DNA of 64,000 bases from Companilactobacillus keshanensis (GTDB lineage: Bacteria > Bacillota > Bacilli > Lactobacillales > Lactobacillaceae): the NCBI RefSeq assembly GCF_003946205.1, contig NZ_RHOS01000011.1:1-64000 (forward strand), given 5' to 3'. Below the pieces are notes generated by a model that was not told the origin of the DNA, ran no database searches, and saw only the letters and a list, made by a program, of their open reading frames with translations. Of this stretch, positions 1-9,495 are shown piece after piece. The translations under genes were made by a program, and so were the position numbers. Every line of letters starts with the position of its first letter. Within the stretch, counting starts at the first letter, position 1.

Positions 1-3
1 TCA

Positions 4-36
4 AAAAACGCCTAATCACATTTAAGTGATTAGACG
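4..36 (-). terminator. Intrinsic terminator after the GH3 gene
   Basis: An 11-bp stem (CGTCTAATCAC on the minus strand pairing with GTGATTAGGCG, one G-T pair) is followed on the minus strand by a T-run. It lies about 50 nt after the GH3 stop codon and fits as its terminator. Confidence 0.8.
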
Positions 37-87
37 TAAAATTTCATAATCAACTCCAATTACTGGGGTTCATTGCACTTGTTCTTT

Positions 88-2682
88 TTATTTGTCCTTA
101 ATTAATTTTTTAAACTTATCAGTCTTCATAATAACTTTTAAGATATGAATTGCTGATTTTTGCAAATCTCCTAAATTCAAATCGTTATTATTTTTCCATT
201 TACCTTGAATCAGGATATGACTGTCGTCAAGTACCTGCACATCTCCATTGAAGAATAGTTCTTTGATCTTATCGTCAACTTCTTCATCAGAAATTTTGAT
301 CTTGACCAAAACATCCCCGTCATCGTCAGGAATAAAGTCATTCCACAATTCTACGGTATCTAATTTCATTTCGGCCACATTCAAGACTTTCTTTGTAGCA
401 ATGCTTCCATCACCATTAAATCTTGGTTTCAAGTCATCTATTGCGGCAAAAAGTGTATCTTTAGAGTCCCCTGGCATGATCAGATCATTACCGGCATGAA
501 CACTTTCTTTAGGGTCAGCCACACTGAACCAATCAGTCATAACCATGCCCTCAAAATGCCATTCATCACGCAAGATATTAGTCAATAATTCGAAATTAGC
601 TCCCGAAAAATAATTATTGACCAGATTATATGACGACATCGCGGCGAGTGGTTGAGCTTCTTTAACAACAATCTCAAAATTCTTCAAATAAATCTCTCTT
701 AAAGCTTGTTCCCCGATGATACTGTTGCCAATATTACGATAGCTCTCTTGATTATTTCCAACAAAATGCTTGATCGTAACTCCTAAACCGGAATGGCTCT
801 GAACACCCTTAGTCTCAGAGACGGCAACTGTCCCTGACAGGAAAGGATCTTCTGAAAAGTATTCAAAGTTACGACCACCTAAAGGATTTCGATGAATATT
901 CATTCCTGGAGCTAGCCAGAATGTTATTCCAAATTGCTCCATTTCATCGCCAATCGCTGATCCTAATTTTTGAATCAATTTACGATTCCAGGTTTGAGCT
1001 AACAATGTCCCAATAGGCCAGGCGGTGGTCTTTGCATCCAAACGCAACCCTGCTGGTCCGTCGGCATTAACTGTTACTGGGATACCATGCTTTTTATTAT
1101 CAACTGTTTGACCAGCTGCGCCCCTAACTAAACTGGAACCATTACCGATAATGCTGTCATTACTAGATTCCAGGTCACCTTCGACGATGTCGACTAATTC
1201 TTGATCTGTTAAATTTGCAACAAAGGTTTCAATCGAGATTTTTTTATTATAAACGTCAGCCAACGTAAAATCGGTCAGTTTATCTTTAACGACAGTCTTT
1301 TCATCCAAATATTGACCCGGAAGGTTTCGATTATTGACAACATAAGTGGTCACATCAGATTTTTTTTGGTATTTCACAGGTTCATCTTGTTCAAAGTTTT
1401 CTGACTTCAACAAGAAAAGTGGAACACCAGAGGTGCGACGCAATTTAACTTCATTTTTTCTTAATCTAGTAGGATCAAATTGTGGCAGCATTTTGTGTTC
1501 GACCGACTTGATAATGGTCTCACGGTCTAGTTTAACTTCACCAACAACTGTTGAATTACGAGAGCTGTTACCTATCCTTAGAATATAAACTCCTGGTACC
1601 AACACAAAAGCAGCTCTTCGTTCATCATAAACAGCTAGATCTTTAGTCTTGAAATTAAGCGTCAATTCCTGTGATTCATGACATTTTAGAACTTTAGTTT
1701 TAGCATACACACGTAGAGCCTGATATGGAGTAGGAATATTCGATTGAGGATTAGATACATATGCTTGAATTACTTCTTGACCTTGAAATTTATCACTATA
1801 ATTTTTAACTTCAACTTTAAATGAAATATGATCCTCGTTAACTGAAACTTTTTCAGTTGTAATATCAAATTTAGCATAACTCAAACCGTAGCCAAATTCG
1901 TATCTGGGTTTAATATTGAAACTATCAAAGTACCTATATCCAACGTAAATACCTTCGGTATATTCCGGATTTCTAGTACCAAAATCATTGCTTGAAGGAT
2001 AATCTTGGTAGGCAGACCAAGTATCAGTCAACTTACCAGATGGTGTTTTAGTCCCATCTAATATCTCCGTAACGGCATTTCCTGCCATCATTCCCGGTTG
2101 TGAGATCAATAAAATACTATCCAACAACGGACATTGATCAACGAAACTTGTATCGATCACTCCGCCTACATTCAATAAAAGAATGCTGTTTTCATAAAAT
2201 TCACTCAAGCGTTTGATATTTGAAAGTTCATTTTCTGATAATTGAAAATCACCCGGTTCATCTTTACGGTCATACCCTTCACCAGAACTACGCGAAATAA
2301 CATAAATTCCAACGGTCCCTTCTTTGAAGTCATCTATCTCTGGATCATCCATATCAAAAGCTGGCGATAAAATATTAGCAGTTTTTTGATATTCAGCCTT
2401 TTTTGATTCATAATATCTTTGAAAACGTGTCAACCACGCCATCGTAGTGATATTAAAATTATAATTCTCTAGTCCTTCAACAATACTGATTGTCTTTTGA
2501 TCAACATCACCAGAACCAGTACCACCCTTAACAGTTGCAAATGCTCCGCTACCATACAATGCAACTGTTTTATTGCTCAAAGGCAAAACATGATGTTTAT
2601 TTTGCAGTAAAACCATTCCTTCTTGAGCCACATTTTTTGATAGAAGCATGTTTCTTTCATTATTTAAATTTGTATTTTCCAT
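88..2682 (-). CDS. Glycoside hydrolase family 3 protein with inverted domain order (beta-glucosidase-like)
   Basis: This 864-residue protein is probably a cytoplasmic exo-acting beta-glycosidase, as there is no signal peptide. The domain order is reversed compared with classical GH3 enzymes. The alpha/beta sandwich domain (EGMVLLQN motif near residue 15, GSGDV near 55) comes first, an FnIII-like domain follows (about 270-380), and the catalytic TIM barrel is last (about 480-790). The barrel shows ADGPAG, GRNFEYFSEDP and IKHFVGNNQE. The nucleophile is probably Asp717 in VMTDWFS. Such inverted GH3 enzymes are known in Firmicutes. The ATG at 2682 follows an AAAGGAG site. Substrate specificity cannot be read from sequence. 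The gene stands alone with its own terminator. Confidence 0.9.
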   Translation of the reverse strand: MENTNLNNERNMLLSKNVAQEGMVLLQNKHHVLPLSNKTVALYGSGAFATVKGGTGSGDVDQKTISIVEGLENYNFNITTMAWLTRFQRYYESKKAEYQKTANILSPAFDMDDPEIDDFKEGTVGIYVISRSSGEGYDRKDEPGDFQLSENELSNIKRLSEFYENSILLLNVGGVIDTSFVDQCPLLDSILLISQPGMMAGNAVTEILDGTKTPSGKLTDTWSAYQDYPSSNDFGTRNPEYTEGIYVGYRYFDSFNIKPRYEFGYGLSYAKFDITTEKVSVNEDHISFKVEVKNYSDKFQGQEVIQAYVSNPQSNIPTPYQALRVYAKTKVLKCHESQELTLNFKTKDLAVYDERRAAFVLVPGVYILRIGNSSRNSTVVGEVKLDRETIIKSVEHKMLPQFDPTRLRKNEVKLRRTSGVPLFLLKSENFEQDEPVKYQKKSDVTTYVVNNRNLPGQYLDEKTVVKDKLTDFTLADVYNKKISIETFVANLTDQELVDIVEGDLESSNDSIIGNGSSLVRGAAGQTVDNKKHGIPVTVNADGPAGLRLDAKTTAWPIGTLLAQTWNRKLIQKLGSAIGDEMEQFGITFWLAPGMNIHRNPLGGRNFEYFSEDPFLSGTVAVSETKGVQSHSGLGVTIKHFVGNNQESYRNIGNSIIGEQALREIYLKNFEIVVKEAQPLAAMSSYNLVNNYFSGANFELLTNILRDEWHFEGMVMTDWFSVADPKESVHAGNDLIMPGDSKDTLFAAIDDLKPRFNGDGSIATKKVLNVAEMKLDTVELWNDFIPDDDGDVLVKIKISDEEVDDKIKELFFNGDVQVLDDSHILIQGKWKNNNDLNLGDLQKSAIHILKVIMKTDKFKKLIKDK

Positions 2683-2743
2683 CTTATTCCTACTCCTTTG
2701 GTGGAAATATATCCGTTACTTTCAATTTTACACTTCTCAGTTA

Positions 2744-2793
2744 CAAAAAAAGAGTCATTGCCGGCAATAATATCGACAGACTCTTATTTTTTA
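2744..2793. terminator. Bidirectional terminator
   Basis: AAGAGTC and GACTCTT arms are flanked by an A-run on the left and a T-run on the right, so the hairpin could act on both strands. Its right arm overlaps the stop codon of the small membrane protein at 2784. Confidence 0.65.
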
Positions 2794-2975
2794 CTAAATA
2801 TCTTCTTCAAAATAAATTTGTAGATTAAATAAACTACGATAAGAATAATAATACCGATGAATATTTCACTCATCCAAAAATTAAAGCCTACATTTTGAAA
2901 TAACTTTAATAGCGGATCGTTTCCTACGAGGAATAATAAAATGGCAACAATTATAATAATGGTCGAAGTATACAT
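2784..2975 (-). CDS. Small two-helix membrane protein of unknown function
   Basis: This 63-residue protein has two hydrophobic segments (about residues 4-18 and 35-55), joined by a short polar loop with NDPLLK, and a basic C-terminus (KKIFSKK). Its start is supported by a TAGGAGGT ribosome site 5 nt before the ATG. It is transcribed towards the GH3 gene and divergently from coaBC. I do not recognise a family. The good ribosome site and clean hydrophobic pattern argue that it is real. Confidence 0.6.
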   Translation of the reverse strand: MYTSTIIIIVAILLFLVGNDPLLKLFQNVGFNFWMSEIFIGIIILIVVYLIYKFILKKIFSKK

Positions 2976-3054
2976 AGTGACCTCCTAATACTAAAAATAT
3001 TATCACATAACAAAACATGTATAATGGTATAAAGAAAGTTTTTGAGGTGAAATT

Positions 3055-4257
3055 ATGTTAAAGGATAAACATGTAACTCTTTATGTTTCGGGGGGGATCG
3101 CTGTTTACAAGGCACTTGGTGTCGTTCGAGAATTGGTCAAAGCAAAAGCTCAAGTCCAAGTCGTCATGACAGAAGCCGCTCAAAGATTTGTCACACCACT
3201 GACCTTTGCAACTTTAAGTCAAAGACCAGTTTTAACCGACAACTTTTCGGCTCAATCAAGTAGTGATGACTTTATTCCTCATATCAAATTAGCACGCTGG
3301 ACAGATTTAGCTATTATTTTGCCGGCCACAGCAAATATCATCGGGAAAATTGCTAACGGTATCGCCGACGATTTAGCAACGACCACTTTGTTAGCCACTG
3401 CCGCACCAAAAATCGTTTTTCCTGCCATGAATACAACCATGTGGGAAAACCCTGCTGTCCAAAAGAATCTGCGCACATTAGATCTAATGGATATGACCGT
3501 AATCGAACCCGCATCAGGATTTTTAGCCGAAGGTGAAATTGGCAAAGGACGTCTACCAGAATTAACCAATATCATGGTCGAAATTTACAAGACCTTCACA
3601 AAACCAGTTTTGGCCGGTACAAATGTCGTCGTCACAGCTGGAGGTACCAAAGAGGCTATTGACCCAGTAAGATTTATCGGTAACAAGTCATCCGGAAAAA
3701 TGGGCATTGCTTTGGCTAATGTCGCTGCGGATATGGGCGCACATGTCACACTGATAAGCACTGTCCACGATCCCATCAGCTCACCAAATATCGAAGAAGT
3801 TCACGTTTCAACTGCCATCGAAATGCAAAAGAAACTAGAAGAAGTCTTCCCAATAAATGATGTTCTAGTAATGGCCGCGGCTGTATCTGATTTCAGACCA
3901 GTTCATCAAGCTGATCAAAAAATTAAAAAAAACAACGATCAAGATATCTATACGATCAATCTGCAAAAAAATCCTGACATCTTAAAAGAAATTTCCAAGA
4001 AAAAAACTAACCAATTCATAGTAGGTTTTGCAGCCGAAACCGAAAATTTAATTCCCTATGCTCAAAAGAAATTAAAAGAAAAAAACGTAGATATGATCCT
4101 AGCTAATGATGTTTCAAAAACTGGATCAGGATTCAACGTCGATACTAATGAAATAACTGTTATCCAACCCGAGAAAGATCCAGTAACATGGCCATTAATG
4201 TCAAAAAGCGACGTAGCCGCTAAATTCTGGGAATATTATCAAAATAACGTAAAATAA
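3055..4257 (+). CDS. coaBC: Bifunctional phosphopantothenoylcysteine decarboxylase / phosphopantothenate-cysteine ligase
   Basis: This enzyme catalyses two consecutive steps of coenzyme A synthesis: joining cysteine to 4'-phosphopantothenate, then decarboxylating the product to 4'-phosphopantetheine. The N-terminal flavoprotein (CoaC) half shows PHIKLARWTD, carrying the catalytic His, and the substrate-clamp motif PAMNTTMW. The C-terminal (CoaB) half begins near residue 185 with TAGGTKEAIDPVRFI and GNKSSGKMG, the nucleotide-binding and dimer motifs, and has AAVSDFRP. The length of 400 residues is normal for the fused enzyme. The start has a TGAGGTG ribosome site. It is a single-gene unit with its own terminator. 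Confidence 0.95.
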   Translation: MLKDKHVTLYVSGGIAVYKALGVVRELVKAKAQVQVVMTEAAQRFVTPLTFATLSQRPVLTDNFSAQSSSDDFIPHIKLARWTDLAIILPATANIIGKIANGIADDLATTTLLATAAPKIVFPAMNTTMWENPAVQKNLRTLDLMDMTVIEPASGFLAEGEIGKGRLPELTNIMVEIYKTFTKPVLAGTNVVVTAGGTKEAIDPVRFIGNKSSGKMGIALANVAADMGAHVTLISTVHDPISSPNIEEVHVSTAIEMQKKLEEVFPINDVLVMAAAVSDFRPVHQADQKIKKNNDQDIYTINLQKNPDILKEISKKKTNQFIVGFAAETENLIPYAQKKLKEKNVDMILANDVSKTGSGFNVDTNEITVIQPEKDPVTWPLMSKSDVAAKFWEYYQNNVK

Positions 4258-4266
4258 CAAAATATA

Positions 4267-4304
4267 AGTGGTCATCTGTTAAACACAGATGCCATTTTTT
4301 TGTT
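4267..4304 (+). terminator. Terminator of coaBC
   Basis: A hairpin (TGGTCATCTGT with ACAGATGCCA) is followed by seven T residues directly downstream of the coaBC stop. Confidence 0.8.
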
Positions 4305-4354
4305 ACCAATTGTTTGTAATTATAGATGGTCTATAAACACTGTTCTCACAATTA

Positions 4355-4368
4355 TGAAAGCGATTGCA
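4355..4368 (+). promoter_or_regulatory. Probable CcpA cre site upstream of the permease
   Basis: TGAAAGCGATTGCA matches the cre consensus TGWAANCGNTNWCA at 13 of 14 positions. It lies about 140 nt before the permease start, in an otherwise A/T-rich leader, so the permease is probably under carbon catabolite control. The same bases can pair weakly with the following GCTTT, so a minor terminator role is possible. Confidence 0.6.
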
Positions 4369-4508
4369 AAAGCTTTATCTTTTTTTCTAAAATCTATTGT
4401 TTTTTACTGAAAAAATTGATATAAAAATATATGTTGTTACTAATTTGAGACCACAAGTTGTTTAAACATTGTATTACAAAATTGTTTAAGTGATTGGGGG
4501 CTTCTATT

Positions 4509-6131
4509 ATGGAAGATCCGCGTAAAAAATATATTAACTGGCCCACACTAGCATTAATGGGTTTCGTGACAGTCGTCGGATTTGACGACTTGATATACAA
4601 CTTTCAGAATCAAGGATTAAGCGTCATCGTCTCTTGGATTCTGATGATTGTACTCTATGTCGTGCCATATTCGATGATGGTAGGACATTTGGGCTCGGTA
4701 TTTAATCATGAGACCGGTGGACTGTCATCGTGGGTACGTGGTACTAACGGTGACTTTATGGGGTATTTGACAGCCTGGACACACTGGGCAGCCTCCATTC
4801 CCTATATCGTTGACACGGCAAATACGATCGTAATTGGGATCGGTTGGTTGATCAAGGGTAATGCTAATCTACAAGATCAATTATCAAACAGTGGGTTTGC
4901 GCTTTTGACTTTAGTGGTATTCGTCGTTTTTATTTATGTTCAATCAAAATTTCAAAACTCAATGGAATTTTTAAGTAAAGTCGGTGGTATCGCAATGTTC
5001 AGCATGGCCGTACTATTCGTAATCATGACTTTTGCAGCGTTATCAATGGGTGGACATATTGAAACTGAACCCATTACGGCAAAAGCTCTCATGCCAAAAT
5101 TTGATTTCCATTATTTAACAACTATTGGTTTGTTGATTTATGGAATCAACGGTGCTGAATCAATTGCACCGTTCATAACCAAGATGCGCAATCCACAAAA
5201 AGAATTTCCTAAAGCTATGATCATGTTGGCGGTTATGACCGGATTTTTAACGATCTTTGGATCATTCTCGTTAAGTGTCTTTTTCAATGCCTACCATTTA
5301 CCAGCAGATCTCAAAATGAATGGCTCATACTATGCCTTTCAAGCATTAGGTCAACATTTCCATCTTGGTAACATTTTTATGTATATTTTCGCTATTACTG
5401 AAATTCTTTATCTATCCGCCTTATTAGCCGTTCTTCTGGATGCAATGACCAGAATGCTTATTTCAGATACAGGAAGCAAATACATCCCTAAAGTACTCCA
5501 AAAAACCACTGATTCGGGTCTACCGATCAATGGCTATCTTTTGACATGTGGATTAAGCGCTTTCATAATGATGCTAGGAATTTTCTTACCAAGTATGCTA
5601 GATGTTTTTGACTGGTTGCTTAATCTGAATGGTATTATTTCTCCTGGTGTTACTTGCTGGGTCTTCTTCGCCTTTATTCAAGTTCGTAAAAGAAACAGTG
5701 AATTTCCTTCTGATTATGTCTTTATAAAGAATGACAAAATGGCTCAGGCTATCGGCTGGTGGTGTTTAATAATCACCTTATCTGCTACGATCTTTGGAAT
5801 CGGTCCAAAGGATGTTCCTTCAATGTCCAGCACTTGGTGGTATGAATTGATCATTAACATTGTTGCTATAGCCTCTCTAGTTGGTCTCGGTGCTATCCTG
5901 CCTTATCTCGCTAAACGTGAAGTACGTAGTAACAAGGGTTCCGCCTTTACTCAAAAACAATGGATCGCCATTTCGATTGTATTACTTGTTACAATTGTCG
6001 GTGATTTATATATCGGTGGAACGCATGTTAAAAATTCTAATTGGTTAATGATTTTAATAACAGCTATTGGAGTTACACTTATATACATTTGTGGTCACAA
6101 ACAACACGATTTAAAAGAAGTAAATATATAA
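4509..6131 (+). CDS. APC-family amino acid permease
   Basis: A polytopic membrane protein of about 540 residues with roughly 12-13 hydrophobic segments. The N-terminus (NWPTLALMGFVTVVGFDDL) and later motifs (YGINGAESIAPFITKMRNPQKEFPKA read in parts) are typical of the amino acid-polyamine-organocation superfamily, in the group that includes glutamate/GABA-type exchangers. The substrate is not determinable. I choose the ATG at 4509 because a TTG 15 nt upstream would lie inside the GGGGG ribosome site. A cre-like site lies upstream and a strong bidirectional terminator downstream. Confidence 0.85.
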   Translation: MEDPRKKYINWPTLALMGFVTVVGFDDLIYNFQNQGLSVIVSWILMIVLYVVPYSMMVGHLGSVFNHETGGLSSWVRGTNGDFMGYLTAWTHWAASIPYIVDTANTIVIGIGWLIKGNANLQDQLSNSGFALLTLVVFVVFIYVQSKFQNSMEFLSKVGGIAMFSMAVLFVIMTFAALSMGGHIETEPITAKALMPKFDFHYLTTIGLLIYGINGAESIAPFITKMRNPQKEFPKAMIMLAVMTGFLTIFGSFSLSVFFNAYHLPADLKMNGSYYAFQALGQHFHLGNIFMYIFAITEILYLSALLAVLLDAMTRMLISDTGSKYIPKVLQKTTDSGLPINGYLLTCGLSAFIMMLGIFLPSMLDVFDWLLNLNGIISPGVTCWVFFAFIQVRKRNSEFPSDYVFIKNDKMAQAIGWWCLIITLSATIFGIGPKDVPSMSSTWWYELIINIVAIASLVGLGAILPYLAKREVRSNKGSAFTQKQWIAISIVLLVTIVGDLYIGGTHVKNSNWLMILITAIGVTLIYICGHKQHDLKEVNI

Positions 6132-6168
6132 AAAATAGCCTATCGAAAATTCGATAGGCTATTATTTT
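6130..6168. terminator. Bidirectional terminator between convergent genes
   Basis: A near-perfect hairpin (AATAGCCTATCGAA with its complement) is flanked by A and T runs. It separates the permease from the convergent MMPL exporter gene. Confidence 0.85.
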
Positions 6169-6173
6169 ACTTA

Positions 6174-9100
6174 TTATTCAGTTATTTCTGGTTTCTTCTT
6201 TTTCTTACGATCATTAAAACCTTTTTTAGGTTGTGCAACCCGATGAATTCTATTTTCATGCCAAGTCGTCATACTGATCAATGATGAAAGCGTTAGTGGA
6301 AGGACTATTACTAAGATAATCAATCCAAAGATAACACCTAAGGCAACTTGAATCAAAGTAGTTACGCCTGATGGGATCAAGGCCGCGAAAGTACCACTCA
6401 AAATAATGGCAGCTGAGATCACGACTGAACCAATTGCAGTAGCCGCATTCAACATTCTGACCTTGAGATCAGGTTCCTTTTCATCCTTGAAACGAACCAT
6501 CAAGAAGATACTGTAATCAACCCCTAGGGCCATCAACATAATAAAGGTAAAGAATGGTGTATTCCAACTTAACATTGAATCTCCAAGTACAACACGAGAA
6601 ACAAAACGTGTAATGCCCATCGATGCTTCATATGTTAACAATAATGTTCCAATAATTGTCATTGGTTGCAAGATCGACTCTGTAACAACGATCAAAGCAA
6701 TACCAATACCAATTGTCATAATGGTAGCTGTACGAACAAAGTCTCCATTAGCTAACTTACGTAGATCATTATTTTCAGATGTTTGTCCACCGACAGCAAC
6801 TTTAGTATCTTTTAGAGCACTGTGCTTCAAGTGAGACCTCATATCTGATTGAATAGTCTTTAATTGTTTTGAAACCTTTTCACTATTTGGATCACCCTTG
6901 AATACAAGAGTTAACTCAGCAATCTTACGATCCTTATCCATATATGCATCTAGAGATGGTTTGAAGACTGAGCTTTGAATTGAAGCCTTTGGAAGATAGA
7001 AATCATTTCCAATATATGACTTCTGAACTTCGTCAAGGTAAGATTTCATACTTGTATTACCTTGTGCTAATGTATCAAGGCCATCAGTTGCACTGGTTAA
7101 TCCATCTTCAAGTTCGGTAATTTGTGATGCCATTGATTGAAGTTGAGTATTCAATTGTTGAACACCACTATTGACCGTAGTAGCTCCACTAGCAACACCT
7201 TGACCTCCACTAGTTAGTGTAGAACTTGATGCTGCTAAAGTGCTTGTACCACTAGCTAAAGTAGACATGCCTGAAGTCAATGCTGGTACTTGACCTTGCA
7301 ACTGTGTCATACCACCAGAAATGGCAGCTGAACCGGATGACAATTGACTAATTGCACCTTGTAAAGCACCCATTTCAGCGGCTGCAGTTGAAGTATCTTG
7401 ACCAGTACTTGCTAACAAGGCAAGGATCTGACTAGCTTGTGAAGATAAAGCACTGACTTGAGTTTGTAGTTGAGATAAACCTGAAGTCAATTGTTGGGAA
7501 CTGCTTGTTAGAGTAGAAACTCCACTTGTCAAAGCAGGCATTGAACTATTGGCACTTTGAAGTCCACTATTGACGCTTGAAACTCCACTAGTGTATTCAT
7601 CAATACCACTTGATAATTGTTGAGCACCACTTTGCAATTCACTGGTACCATCGGCCAATTCCTGAACCTGAGCAGTACTTCCACTAATATTAGCAGCTTG
7701 TAATTGATTACTTGCTGATGTTAAACCAGCCTTGATCTGTTCAATACCCTTAGTTGACGTATCCAAGCCATTAGTTATAGTAGCTAATTGATCTTTTAGA
7801 TACATACTCTTAATCTTGTCACCACCTGGTTGAGTCGCAGAAGCAACTGTTTTAACACCGGGTTCTTGCTTGAGGTATTGTGTTAAATCATCAATAGCCG
7901 CAAGTTTGGCTTGAGTATTTAGTTTAGAATCACTTTGAATATAAACTGTTGCAGGGGCAGACATACCTTTACTAAAGTGATCTTGAATTACTTCATAACC
8001 ACGTTTAGCTTGGTAAGAATCAGGAACCTCATCTGCATTATTGAAGTTCAAACTTGCATTTGAATTGATCAAGAATGGAATTCCCACAACTGCAACAATG
8101 GCAATGATAACAACTGGATAAGCTAAAGCTGATCTAGATAAACCATACCAGATACGACTCTTACCTGAACCACTTGTAACCTTACTTGGCCAGAACATCT
8201 TTGCACCAAGTGTTTCCATAAAGAACATGTTCAATGTCAACAAGACGGCAAGTAAGACTAGAACACCGATTGCAACCGCAACCGCACTTTGATAGAACTC
8301 GAATTTGGCCAATGCCAAAACGGTAAATCCAATCAATACAGAAATACCACTATAAAGGATCGTACGCCCACCATGTCGTTGGGCATCATGTGCAGCTTCA
8401 ACCGCTGGCAAGCCCTTGGCAAGCGCCCCTTTGAAGTAGTTATAAAGTAGGATATTGTAATCCGTACCAATTCCGAATAGTACAACTACCAAGAATACTT
8501 GAGTAAAGTTAGAAATTGGAAAATTAGCTTTCTCAGCCAAATTCATTACGATACTCAATGATGTTACAAACGATACACCAACGTTCAACAATGAAACCAA
8601 AGGAACAATTGGTGATCTGAAGACAAGGATCAAGACAATAAAGATGAATATGACTGCGATGACCTCTGTCTTTTGAAGACCTTTTTCAGTAACGGTTGTA
8701 AAGTCATCATTCAAAGCATCGGCACCCGTAACGTAGGTTTTTATGCCTGAAACTTTCAGTTGACTTTGTAATTCATCAACTTGTTTGCTGATATCTCCAC
8801 TACTCTTAACAGTGATTTGTGCTAATTGTGTTGTCTTGTCCTTAGCAATCAACTGTTTCTTAGTTTGGGCGTTATCGCTCGGACCCATTACCTTTCTGAT
8901 TTTAAGGTAACTTGTATTTTGTAATTGGTTTAACTTGTCGGCGATATCTTCTGACTGACTCTTTGATAATTTGGTATTATCTCGATCATTAAAGACAGCC
9001 GTATATGTCCTAACCGACTTGTTTCCATTAGCTTTTTTTTCAATCTTTTTAGCTTTTTGACTCTCAGTATAACTTGGTAACGTAATAGTACCGTTATCAC

Positions 9101-9200
9101 GAACAAGCTGAGAAACATTTGGCATGGCAAAGATTGCTGCCAATACAACAATGACCCATAAAACAAGTGCTGCTGTATATTTCTTAGTAATCCATTTCAT
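6174..9200 (-). CDS. MMPL/RND-type membrane exporter with a long Ser/Gly-rich ectodomain
   Basis: This 1008-residue protein has the MMPL layout. There is one N-terminal helix, an ectodomain (about 30-170), a five-helix block (about 175-360), a second large ectodomain (about 370-790) and a final helix block (about 810-975). FGIGTDYNILLYNYFKG and ALGVDYSIFLMVRFKDE are the paired MMPL proton-path signatures. The second ectodomain holds about 200 residues of Ser-, Gly- and Gln-rich repeats of the kind L-x-S-G, as in YhgE/Pip-like and YdfJ-like proteins. It probably exports lipids or amphipathic compounds. A TetR gene is divergent and probably controls it. The start has a GGGAG site. Confidence 0.85.
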   Translation of the reverse strand: MKWITKKYTAALVLWVIVVLAAIFAMPNVSQLVRDNGTITLPSYTESQKAKKIEKKANGNKSVRTYTAVFNDRDNTKLSKSQSEDIADKLNQLQNTSYLKIRKVMGPSDNAQTKKQLIAKDKTTQLAQITVKSSGDISKQVDELQSQLKVSGIKTYVTGADALNDDFTTVTEKGLQKTEVIAVIFIFIVLILVFRSPIVPLVSLLNVGVSFVTSLSIVMNLAEKANFPISNFTQVFLVVVLFGIGTDYNILLYNYFKGALAKGLPAVEAAHDAQRHGGRTILYSGISVLIGFTVLALAKFEFYQSAVAVAIGVLVLLAVLLTLNMFFMETLGAKMFWPSKVTSGSGKSRIWYGLSRSALAYPVVIIAIVAVVGIPFLINSNASLNFNNADEVPDSYQAKRGYEVIQDHFSKGMSAPATVYIQSDSKLNTQAKLAAIDDLTQYLKQEPGVKTVASATQPGGDKIKSMYLKDQLATITNGLDTSTKGIEQIKAGLTSASNQLQAANISGSTAQVQELADGTSELQSGAQQLSSGIDEYTSGVSSVNSGLQSANSSMPALTSGVSTLTSSSQQLTSGLSQLQTQVSALSSQASQILALLASTGQDTSTAAAEMGALQGAISQLSSGSAAISGGMTQLQGQVPALTSGMSTLASGTSTLAASSSTLTSGGQGVASGATTVNSGVQQLNTQLQSMASQITELEDGLTSATDGLDTLAQGNTSMKSYLDEVQKSYIGNDFYLPKASIQSSVFKPSLDAYMDKDRKIAELTLVFKGDPNSEKVSKQLKTIQSDMRSHLKHSALKDTKVAVGGQTSENNDLRKLANGDFVRTATIMTIGIGIALIVVTESILQPMTIIGTLLLTYEASMGITRFVSRVVLGDSMLSWNTPFFTFIMLMALGVDYSIFLMVRFKDEKEPDLKVRMLNAATAIGSVVISAAIILSGTFAALIPSGVTTLIQVALGVIFGLIILVIVLPLTLSSLISMTTWHENRIHRVAQPKKGFNDRKKKKKPEITE

Positions 9201-9242
9201 TCCTATACTCCCAATCCCATAATCAATTCAAGTGTAAAATAA

Positions 9243-9256
9243 TTGACAGTTGTCAA
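9243..9256. promoter_or_regulatory. Inverted repeat, possible TetR operator
   Basis: TTGACA-GT-TGTCAA is a perfect 6-bp inverted repeat 43 nt upstream of the MMPL exporter start, between it and the divergent TetR gene. A second, shorter palindrome (AACATATGTT) lies at 9442-9451, nearer the TetR gene. Both are candidate operators; assigning either one is inference. Confidence 0.4.
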
Positions 9257-9495
9257 ACACAAAGTTAATAATAAAATTAATTTCACATATAGGCAAGGGA
9301 CAATCCAAAAATAACTGTTAAATTTTAGACATTTTTCAATATAATGCAAAAAAAGTGAAAAAACATTTCCCATTTAACATGAAAAATTCAAAATCCATTG
9401 AAAATCTAAATCGGTTACATTTTTGCACTTGTAAAAATATAAACATATGTTAAAGTCAAATTATTCGGATTTATTGATATAGGGTGAAACAAATA

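Noticed and set aside
7000-7700. DNA-level tandem repeats or a CRISPR-like array in the Ser/Gly-rich region
   Set aside because: The periodicity is in the protein and codons drift between units; no identical direct repeats with unique spacers exist.
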